Positions 44,262 to 51,494 of a DNA stretch of 63,885 bases are shown here, in pieces. The notes under the pieces are model-generated. The model searched no databases. It was given only the letters and a program-made list of their open reading frames with translations, and was not told the DNA's origin. Location of the stretch: NCBI GenBank assembly GCA_002742935.1, contig PDON01000069.1:1-63885 (forward strand), written 5' to 3'. Origin of the DNA: Candidatus Cloacimonadota bacterium (lineage in GTDB: Bacteria > UBA4055). Made by a program: the position numbers and the translations under genes. Every line of letters begins with the position of its first letter. Position 1 is the first letter of the stretch.

Positions 44262-45335
44262 ATGTCAAAAAAGATTTTAACCATAAACCCTGGTTCAACA
44301 TCAACAAAAATTGCTGTTTTTGAAGGAAGTAAAGAACTTTTTCTAAAAAATATTAAGCATTCAAGTGAAGAGATTGAAAAGTTTGAAGATATTTCCGATC
44401 AATATGAGTTTAGAAAAGATATAATATTAAAAGAACTTGCAGATGCAAATATTGATCTTTCAGATCTTAAAGCTATTGTTGGAAGAGGAGGTCTTATAAA
44501 ACCTGTTCCTTCCGGTGTATATACAGTTAATGAAGCTTTAAAAGAGGATCTTAGAAAAGGTGTTTTAGGTAAACACGCTTCTAACTTGGGTGGACTGATT
44601 GCAGACGATATTGCAAACACAATTGAAGGAGCCAGAGCATTCATTGCAGATCCTGTAGTTGTTGATGAGTTTGATCCTGTTGCCAGAGTTTCAGGGCATC
44701 CTGATTTTGAAAGAACATCAATCTTCCACGCTCTAAACCAGAAAGCTGTTGCAAGAAAATATGCTGATAATGTAAAAAAACCTTATGAAGATTTGAATCT
44801 TATTGTAGTTCATCTTGGTGGTGGTATTAGTGTTGGAGCTCATCAAAAAGGTAGAGTTATAGATGTAAATCAAGCACTTGACGGAGATGGACCTTTTTCA
44901 CCTGAAAGATCAGGAACGCTTCCTATAGGAAAGGTTATAAAAGCCTGCTTTTCAGGTAAATACACCGAAGAAGAGATGAAAAAGGTTGTTGTAGGTAAAG
45001 GAGGATTTACTGCATATCTTGGAACAAACAATGCTAAAGATGTATTTGACAGAGCCAATGCAGACGATGAAAAAGCAAAACTAGTAAGTAACGCTATGGT
45101 TTACCAAGTTTCCAAAGAGATTGGTGCTATGTTTACTGTTTTAAAAGGTGAAGTAGATGCTATTATCCTTACAGGTGGTATTGCTTATAATAGTAAATTT
45201 ACTGAACTTGTAGAGGAGAGAGTTAAAAAACTTGGTGAGGTTGTTGTTTATCCGGGAGAGGATGAAATGGAAGCTCTCGCTATGAACGGAAACTTTATTT
45301 TAGACGGTAAAATAGAACCAAGTGTGTACAAGTAG
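44262..45335 (+). CDS. buk: Butyrate kinase
   Basis: 357 residues, GGAG site. Acetokinase-family fold: ILTINPGSTSTKIAVFEG (phosphate 1), VGRGGLIKPVPSGVYTVNEAL, DEFDPVARVSGHPDFERTSIFHALNQKAVAR, LNLIVVHLGGGISVGAHQKGRVIDVNQALDGDGPFSPERSGTLP and AIILTGGIAYNSKFTELV. It transfers phosphate from butyryl phosphate to ADP. It is the second gene of the ptb-buk operon, ending in a strong terminator. Branched-chain fatty-acid kinase activity cannot be excluded. Confidence 0.93.
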   Translation: MSKKILTINPGSTSTKIAVFEGSKELFLKNIKHSSEEIEKFEDISDQYEFRKDIILKELADANIDLSDLKAIVGRGGLIKPVPSGVYTVNEALKEDLRKGVLGKHASNLGGLIADDIANTIEGARAFIADPVVVDEFDPVARVSGHPDFERTSIFHALNQKAVARKYADNVKKPYEDLNLIVVHLGGGISVGAHQKGRVIDVNQALDGDGPFSPERSGTLPIGKVIKACFSGKYTEEEMKKVVVGKGGFTAYLGTNNAKDVFDRANADDEKAKLVSNAMVYQVSKEIGAMFTVLKGEVDAIILTGGIAYNSKFTELVEERVKKLGEVVVYPGEDEMEALAMNGNFILDGKIEPSVYK

Positions 45336-45361
45336 GTATAACAGCTTATACTAAAACAAAT

Positions 45362-45391
45362 AAAAAAGAGAGCGTACGCTCTCTTTTTTAT
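45362..45391 (+). terminator. Rho-independent terminator of ptb-buk
   Basis: Perfect palindrome AAAAAAGAGAGCGT and its complement (45362-45389), with the T run on the plus strand. It also has a T run on the other strand, so it could serve tgt as well. Confidence 0.85.
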
Positions 45392-45482
45392 TTAGGATTT
45401 ACTTAAAAAGTTTCACCCTCAAAATTAAGGTAAAATACAGAAGTTATCTACTTCCTTTTTTAAAGAAAGTTATCCATTATCA

Positions 45483-46607
45483 TTATTCATAGTAACTCAT
45501 TATATCTTTTTTAAAATCATAATATCTGTCCTCCATTATAGCTTTTCTTGCCTCTCTTGCAAGCCATAAATAGAAATGGATATTATGTATAGATGCCAAT
45601 TGACCCGAAAGCATCTCTTTAGCATTGTAGAGATGTCTAACATAAGCTCTGGTATAGTTTCTACAGGTAAAACAATCGCAATCTTTATCTATAGAGTTAA
45701 AATCCTCCTTAAATTTAGCACCTTTTAACACAAGCTTACCCTTGGATGTGAAAACAGTACCGTTTCTCGCATTTCTTGTGGGCATAACACAATCAAACAT
45801 ATCTACACCAACTTCAATACAGTTCAAAAGATCTTGAGGAGTTCCAACACCCATTAAATATCTCGGCTTGTTTTTTGGTAAAATTTCTGTACAAACTTGG
45901 GTTATCTCTTTTATAAGTTCCGGCGGCTCTCCAACAGAAACACCACCAATGGCATAACCTTCAAAAGGATCAAGCTCCATAATCTCATTACAACTTATTC
46001 TTCTCAAATCATGGTAAGTTGAACCTTGAACAATTGGAAATAAACTTTGATAATGACCATATAGAGGCTCCTCTCTCACCCATATATCTCTACACTCTTT
46101 AGCCCATCTTGTAGTTCTTTTAAGAGCTTTTAAAGCATACTCTTTGGTAGAAGGATATGGAGCACACTCATCAATAACCATTTGGATATCCGAACCTATA
46201 TTTCTCTGAATATCCATTACGAGTTCAGGATTAAAAAAATGTTTTGATCCATCAATATGAGATTGAATAAGAGCTCCTTTATCGGTTATTTTTGAGAGTC
46301 CTGCTAAACTAAAAACTTGGAATCCGCCACTATCTGTAAGAATAGGCTTATTCCAATTCATAAATTTATGAAGTCCACCTGCCCTATTTATTAAATCTTT
46401 ACCCGGTCTCATGTGCAAGTGATAAGTATTGCCTAAAATAATTTGAGCTCTAGCTTCCTCAAGATCTCTGTTTGTCATTGATTTCACATTACCAATGGTT
46501 CCAACCGGCATAAATATAGGTGTTTCTATATCACCGTGATCTGTGTGAATTATTCCGGCTCTTGCACCAGTTTTTTTATCTGTTTTAATTAGTTCGTAAG
46601 TTAGCAT
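45483..46607 (-). CDS. tgt: tRNA-guanine(34) transglycosylase
   Basis: 374 residues from ATG 46607, preceded by AGAGGA; an in-frame ATG at 46694 would add 29 residues of unrelated, hydrophobic sequence. Catalytic and substrate motifs: TDSGGFQVFSLAGL (Asp), GGVSVGEPPELI, YLMGVGTPQDLL and DMFDCVMPTRNARNG with the nucleophile Asp; zinc site CDCFTCRNYTRAYVRHLYNAKEML...IHNIHFY. It exchanges guanine for preQ1 in tRNAs with GUN anticodons (queuosine route). No other queuosine gene is adjacent. Confidence 0.96.
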   Translation of the reverse strand: MLTYELIKTDKKTGARAGIIHTDHGDIETPIFMPVGTIGNVKSMTNRDLEEARAQIILGNTYHLHMRPGKDLINRAGGLHKFMNWNKPILTDSGGFQVFSLAGLSKITDKGALIQSHIDGSKHFFNPELVMDIQRNIGSDIQMVIDECAPYPSTKEYALKALKRTTRWAKECRDIWVREEPLYGHYQSLFPIVQGSTYHDLRRISCNEIMELDPFEGYAIGGVSVGEPPELIKEITQVCTEILPKNKPRYLMGVGTPQDLLNCIEVGVDMFDCVMPTRNARNGTVFTSKGKLVLKGAKFKEDFNSIDKDCDCFTCRNYTRAYVRHLYNAKEMLSGQLASIHNIHFYLWLAREARKAIMEDRYYDFKKDIMSYYE

Positions 46608-46934
46608 ATATATCCTCTTCAAAAATAAATTCAAACCAATATTTTCAGAGTAATATAATTGTAATATTAGAAAATAGCATAAATTATTATTCAAGACCTT
46701 TCCAGTAAAACCTAAATTATAACCTAACGAAAAATTTATAAAAGAGTAAGTTATGCTAAAATATATTTAAAGAATCTATTTCTCAGTTATAAATTCCTAG
46801 ATCTCTTAATTTTTCCTCTTAACAATGGGAGAAATTAAGATAATAGCACAACTAAAACAACCTTGAATCAGGCTTCAAACATATCTATACAAAATATTAA
46901 ATAGTTTACGCTTATTTTTTTAAGAGGATACTTA
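46608..46934. other. Intergenic stretch, tgt / U32 gene
   Basis: 327 bp. Contains the inverted repeat TCTTAATTT (46804-46812) / AAATTAAGA (46832-46840) and, at 46850-46934, a degenerate relative of the 156-bp MITE-like element (ATCTATACAAAATATTAAAT block). No gene seen. Confidence 0.5.
46850..46934 (-). repeat. Degenerate copy of the MITE-like family
   Basis: Contains CAACCTTGAATC-n-TTCAAACATATCTATACAAAATATTAAAT, broken here for length, which aligns with 20931-20985 (CAAGAACCTTG, TTCAAATACATCTGCACAAA, TTATTAAAT). The end corresponding to TAGTAGATCCTAAA is poorly conserved (about 46918-46934). It lies directly after the U32 gene stop (46935 on the minus strand). Confidence 0.5.
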
Positions 46935-49106
46935 TTAAAATTTATACCCACCTTTAAATGGAGTAATAGAATCTAGTTTTTCACCTTTAAGATAGTGGAA
47001 AACAATAGTTTTCATCCCCTTATTACTCAAATATCTAAGATCGACAATATAGTTTGAGATAGAGTAATTTTTAATCTTCTCAATAGGAAGGTATACAGGT
47101 TTAGAGAAAAGTATTATGTTTTGAGACAGATTATTTTCAAACACTCTATAATTTGAACCCTCTTGGTCTGTAAAAACCGTTTTATTACTTTCAGAACCTC
47201 CTTCTCCTTGTATAGATGCTTCGGTTGTCATTACATGGGGATATCCAAATATATAGAGAGAACTCTTTTTATCAAAACTTATATCGTTTAGATCTGTTTC
47301 AAGTGAATGTATGATATCACCATCAATATACTCCTCCAGTTTTGCTCTGCTATATCTGTTTTTAATATTTAAAGAGTACCATGTATCTATATTAAACCCT
47401 CTCTCTTTAAAATAGATTATCTCACCTAAGTTGGAAACAACAACACCATGTTTTTTATCAATCTTTTCAAGTAGGTTATAGTATTTATCCTTTATCATAT
47501 TTGGCAGGATAATATAGAGATTATTATAACTATCAAGTTTTGATCTATTATTTATATAAAACTGAAAATCTATATATATCTTATGGGAATCTTTAACAAG
47601 ATTAAGAGCCTCAAAATTATCAACGGTAAAGATGAAATTAGGTTTTGATGGTTTTGAATCTTCAATATCAACTATCTCCATAGGAAGAGGCAATCTTGAA
47701 AGGTTTTGAGCAGAGCTAATTATAGAATCTATATAGTTGGATAAAGCTTGCTTGATTTTTGATATCGGAAGGAAAATATTATCATCTATATCAAATCTAT
47801 TTATGGAAAGTTTAAAGCTTTTATGAGTAAAATTGTTAAGTTTTTTTCTTAAAAGAGATGAAAATCCACCCTTTTTAGCAATTTCATACTCCATACTTAT
47901 TGAATGGTTATCAAAAAGAAACAGAACAGATCTATCTTTTGATAATATATTGAGATCAAGATATATAAAAATATCATTTTGAAGTTCTTTTTTAATCTCT
48001 CCACTACTGTTTATATATACCTTATCCCCAATCTTAAATTGATTAATATTTTCACTAAAGTAGAAACTTCTATTGTCAGATTTAGCATTGGATTTTAGTT
48101 CAAAACCGTATCTTTTACCTTTTCTTTCAATAGTTAAGCCATCACCCTTTTTAGGAGTATACTGAGTTGATTTTGATACCGGAACAACATCGTTTTTTAC
48201 ACTTTTAACCACTCCGATATAAAGACCTTTATTGGATGAGTTCTCTCTATTTATAAGATTGAGGTTTTTACCTTCAAAATAACCACTTTCACTACCCCTG
48301 TCAAAAGAGATCTTTGAAGCAAAATAGAGATCATTATCAACTACCCCCTTAGCTAAACTTTTGTAGTACTTTGTTGTGGAGTAAACATATTCGGGAGATC
48401 TCATCCTACCCTCAATTTTTAAGGTTTTTACCCTTGATTTTCTAAGCCTCTCAACATAGTTTGAGCCATCGAGATCTTTTGGACTTAGAAGAAATAAAGA
48501 TTTACCGCCATCTCTAAACTTTTTCCTGCAAACTTGAGCACAACTACCATGATTTCCACTACGAGAACCTATCATTCCACTAAAAAGGCATTGACCACTG
48601 TATGAAACACAAAGAGCACCATGTATAAAAACCTCTGTAAAAATTTTTGACTCTTCACTTATCTTTTTTATCTCATCAATAGAGAGTTCTCTAGCTAATA
48701 CTGTTTGGTAAAACCCCTCATTTTCAAGAAATCTAACCCCACCTATATTGTGGATTGACATCTGTGTTGAAGAGATAAGGTTAAATTTTGGAAAAGATTT
48801 TTTAACCATATCTATAAGAGCCAGATCTTGAATAATTATACCTGTAATCTCAATATTATATATATTGCTTAAAAGGGAGTAGATATCAGAAATTTGAGAA
48901 TCTGAAAGAAGTGTATTTATAGTAATAAACAGCTTTTTATTTGTGAATTTTGAAAATAGGGCAACCTGTTTTAACTCATCTACGGTAAAGTTTCCGGCAT
49001 TGGTTCTTGCACTATACCTCTCAAGACCAAGATAGAAAGCATCGGCATCTGCTAAAAATGCAGCCTTAAACTTCTCATAATTTCCACAAGGTGCCAATAT
49101 CTCCAT
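46935..49106 (-). CDS. U32-family peptidase-like protein (RNA hydroxylation type)
   Basis: 723 residues from ATG 49106 (MEILAPCGNYEKFKAA), chosen because GGAGAG lies 7 bp upstream; an ATG 18 bp earlier has no site. U32 marks: DADAFYLGLERYSARTNAGNFT, STQMSIHNIGGVRFLENEG, VFIHGALCVSYSGQCLFSGMIGSRSGNHGSCAQVCRKKF (conserved cysteines) and LKIEGRMRSPEYV. The long C-terminal part matches the architecture of RlhA/TrhP-like proteins, which hydroxylate cytidine in 23S rRNA or uridine in tRNA and probably carry an Fe-S cluster. Which RNA is modified is not clear. Confidence 0.85.
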   Translation of the reverse strand: MEILAPCGNYEKFKAAFLADADAFYLGLERYSARTNAGNFTVDELKQVALFSKFTNKKLFITINTLLSDSQISDIYSLLSNIYNIEITGIIIQDLALIDMVKKSFPKFNLISSTQMSIHNIGGVRFLENEGFYQTVLARELSIDEIKKISEESKIFTEVFIHGALCVSYSGQCLFSGMIGSRSGNHGSCAQVCRKKFRDGGKSLFLLSPKDLDGSNYVERLRKSRVKTLKIEGRMRSPEYVYSTTKYYKSLAKGVVDNDLYFASKISFDRGSESGYFEGKNLNLINRENSSNKGLYIGVVKSVKNDVVPVSKSTQYTPKKGDGLTIERKGKRYGFELKSNAKSDNRSFYFSENINQFKIGDKVYINSSGEIKKELQNDIFIYLDLNILSKDRSVLFLFDNHSISMEYEIAKKGGFSSLLRKKLNNFTHKSFKLSINRFDIDDNIFLPISKIKQALSNYIDSIISSAQNLSRLPLPMEIVDIEDSKPSKPNFIFTVDNFEALNLVKDSHKIYIDFQFYINNRSKLDSYNNLYIILPNMIKDKYYNLLEKIDKKHGVVVSNLGEIIYFKERGFNIDTWYSLNIKNRYSRAKLEEYIDGDIIHSLETDLNDISFDKKSSLYIFGYPHVMTTEASIQGEGGSESNKTVFTDQEGSNYRVFENNLSQNIILFSKPVYLPIEKIKNYSISNYIVDLRYLSNKGMKTIVFHYLKGEKLDSITPFKGGYKF

Positions 49107-49242
49107 TATACAGCTCTCCAACATTTACATAAGTAGGAGTCGTAATATAATCAACAATCAAATAAAAAATTACTTTTTTATACTTCTTTTAACTATTATA
49201 ATTGTTTGTAAAATTTTGGAAAGATACTAGGTAAACTATTTT

Positions 49243-49809
49243 ATGAATATTCTACTCCTCGATAACAATGATTCTTTTACATACAATATTGTTGATCTCT
49301 TTAGAAAGTTCAAAAATATTAATTTGGTTGTAAAATCATCTTTTGAAGATCAATCATACTTAGAATTTTTTGATAAATTTATAATATCTCCGGGCCCCGG
49401 TCTACCAAAAGATTTTCCCCATATATTTGAAGTGATAAAATATTGTGAAAAAAATCAAAAACCTCTACTGGGTGTATGTCTTGGTCTTCAATCTATAGCC
49501 CAATATTTTGGAGGTTATCTGTTCAGATTGGAAAATGTTGTTCATGGTCAAAAAAAAGAGATACAGATTATTGAAAACTCTTTACTATATAAAGGTTTAG
49601 AAAAAAATATTAAAGTAGGTCTTTACCACTCTTGGGCTGTTGACACAGATAAGGTTCCAAGCTGTTTAAAAACAACCTCTCTCTCTAAGGATAATATTAT
49701 TATGTCCTTAGAACATAAAAACTTACCTATTTACGGAGTTCAATACCACTTAGAATCTTTTTTAAGTAAATATGGTTACAATATAGTTTCAAATTTTTTG
49801 GAGATTTAA
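49243..49809 (+). CDS. pabA: Aminodeoxychorismate synthase, glutamine amidotransferase subunit
   Basis: 188 residues. Class I amidotransferase: LLLDNNDSFTYNIVDLF, ISPGPGLPKD, LGVCLGLQSIAQYFGG with the catalytic Cys, LYHSWAV and YGVQYHLESFLS (His-Glu). It supplies ammonia to PabB for 4-amino-4-deoxychorismate. The next gene starts 3 bp after its stop, so assignment to para-aminobenzoate rather than tryptophan synthesis follows from pabB and pabC behind it. The upstream site is weak. Confidence 0.88.
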   Translation: MNILLLDNNDSFTYNIVDLFRKFKNINLVVKSSFEDQSYLEFFDKFIISPGPGLPKDFPHIFEVIKYCEKNQKPLLGVCLGLQSIAQYFGGYLFRLENVVHGQKKEIQIIENSLLYKGLEKNIKVGLYHSWAVDTDKVPSCLKTTSLSKDNIIMSLEHKNLPIYGVQYHLESFLSKYGYNIVSNFLEI

Positions 49810-49812
49810 TTA

Positions 49813-50781
49813 GTGGATTGGAAAGATTTTGAAAAAGTCATAACAGAGTATTTATTACAGAACGAAAAGTTTATTTTTGTAATAGATTTTGATTGTAAAA
49901 AACCATTTATATGTAAATTAGAAGAGGCAAAATCTCACAATATATTTTATAATATAAGGGGAAAAAGTAATTTTGATATAGAGAGAAGTAAAAAATTTGA
50001 TAAGATTAAATTTAAAGGAGTATCTAAAGAGATTTTTGCAAAAAGTTTCAACAATGTAAAAAAACACATTCAAAACGGAGATTCGTATCTGTTAAACCTA
50101 ACATTTCCCTCTATAATTAATGAGAAATTAGACCTCTTTGATATATTTATAAACTCATATGCACCTTATAAAATATACTTTAAGAATATATTTACCTCCT
50201 TTTCTCCTGAACCTTTTATAAAAATAGAGAACAATAAAGTTTATACCTACCCTATGAAAGGTACTATAGATGCAAACATCTCAAATGCTGAAGAGATATT
50301 ACTAAACAATAAAAAAGAGGAGTGGGAACACAATACTGTAGTTGATCTACTTAGAAATGATATGGCTATAATTGGTAAAAATATTGAACTTTCAAACTAT
50401 AGATATATAGAAAAGATTAGAACTACAAATGGAGATATACTTCAAACAAGTTCTGAGATTGTAGGGGAGCTTAAACCAAATTGGAAAAAATATTTTGGAG
50501 AAAATTTGAGAAAAATCCTTCCTGCCGGTTCCATTAGTGGAGCACCAAAGAGAAAAACTATTGAGATTATTAAAAATAGTGAAATTACTTCAAGAAGTTA
50601 TTATACCGGAGTATTTGGAATATACGATGGTAATTTTTTGGAATCGGCTGTTTTGATTAGATATATAGAAAAAAATGGAGATAAGCTAATCTTCAAGAGT
50701 GGAGGTGGGATAACCTCTCATAGTAAATTGGAGGAGGAGTATAATGAACTCTTGCAAAAAGTTTACATACCCTTTGTTTGA
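49813..50781 (+). CDS. pabB: Aminodeoxychorismate synthase component I (short form)
   Basis: 322 residues from GTG 49813; GGAG 11 bp upstream inside pabA. It is the chorismate-binding domain only: FNNVKKHIQNGDSYLLNLTFPS, FSPEPFIKIENNKVYTYPMKGTI, EHNTVVDLLRNDM, and PAGSISGAPKRKTIEIIKNSE followed by SRSYYTGVFGIYDG. The usual N-terminal domain of TrpE/PabB (about 100+ residues) is much reduced, as in many FCB PabB. It makes aminodeoxychorismate with PabA. It overlaps pabC by 38 bp. Confidence 0.9.
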   Translation: MDWKDFEKVITEYLLQNEKFIFVIDFDCKKPFICKLEEAKSHNIFYNIRGKSNFDIERSKKFDKIKFKGVSKEIFAKSFNNVKKHIQNGDSYLLNLTFPSIINEKLDLFDIFINSYAPYKIYFKNIFTSFSPEPFIKIENNKVYTYPMKGTIDANISNAEEILLNNKKEEWEHNTVVDLLRNDMAIIGKNIELSNYRYIEKIRTTNGDILQTSSEIVGELKPNWKKYFGENLRKILPAGSISGAPKRKTIEIIKNSEITSRSYYTGVFGIYDGNFLESAVLIRYIEKNGDKLIFKSGGGITSHSKLEEEYNELLQKVYIPFV

Positions 50782-51361
50782 GACAATTTGTATTAGCAAT
50801 GGGGAAATTTTAAATCTAGAGTTTCACAGAGAAAGATTTGAAAGATCATTTTTAGCTTATTATAAAATATCTCCTAGAGAAGATATCTTTAAAAATATTG
50901 AGATCCCTCAAAACTATAAAGAGGGATTAGTCAAACTAAAAGTTTCCTATAATGACAAAGACAGTAAAAAAGAGTTTTCCAATTATATTATAAAAGATAT
51001 AAAATCATTAAAGATCGTATTTGATGATACTATATCTTACAATCTAAAGCTATCAGATAGAGAATATATTCAAAAGCTTCGTAGAAAAAGAGGAAATTGT
51101 GATGATATTCTCATAATTAAAAATGGTCTGGTTACAGACACATCTTTTTGTAACATAGTTTTTAATAATAATCTTGAATGGATTACGCCAAGCACTCCTC
51201 TTCTTAAAGGTAGTATGAGAGCAAAATTGTTGAAAAGTAACATTATAAAAGAGAAAAGAGTAACTTTAGATGATATCTATAAATTTAAAAGTTACAAGTT
51301 GATTAATGCTATGAGAGACATTAAAAATATTAAATCACACTCTATAGATACGATTAGATAG
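50744..51361 (+). CDS. pabC: Aminodeoxychorismate lyase-like class IV aminotransferase
   Basis: 205 residues, shorter than the usual 270 or so, starting within pabB (38-bp overlap, site GGAGGAG). Class IV PLP fold: PLFETICISNGEILNLEFHRERFERS, the PLP lysine probably Lys102 in YNLKLSDREYIQKL, DDILIIKNGLVTDTSFCNIVF and TPSTPLLKGSMRAKLLK. It releases pyruvate from aminodeoxychorismate to give para-aminobenzoate for folate. The TAG stop is part of a TAGGATCTTACTGAAA motif like the MITE-family end. Confidence 0.82.
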   Translation: MNSCKKFTYPLFETICISNGEILNLEFHRERFERSFLAYYKISPREDIFKNIEIPQNYKEGLVKLKVSYNDKDSKKEFSNYIIKDIKSLKIVFDDTISYNLKLSDREYIQKLRRKRGNCDDILIIKNGLVTDTSFCNIVFNNNLEWITPSTPLLKGSMRAKLLKSNIIKEKRVTLDDIYKFKSYKLINAMRDIKNIKSHSIDTIR

Positions 51362-51426
51362 GATCTTACTGAAAGAGTCATAAAGGGGAAGAGTAAAGAG
51401 TGGAAAAATTATCGTGGTAACAACTG

Positions 51427-51478
51427 AGAAGGTGTTTTAATGCCTAATAAATTCAGCTAAAACACCTTCTTTCTTTTA
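51427..51478 (+). terminator. Rho-independent terminator after pabABC
   Basis: 13-bp stem AGAAGGTGTTTTA / TAAAACACCTTCT (51427-51439 and 51458-51470) with an 18-nt loop, followed by TTCTTTTATT. The convergent MscS gene ends at 51495. Confidence 0.75.
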
Positions 51479-51494
51479 TTACTTCTTGATTATT

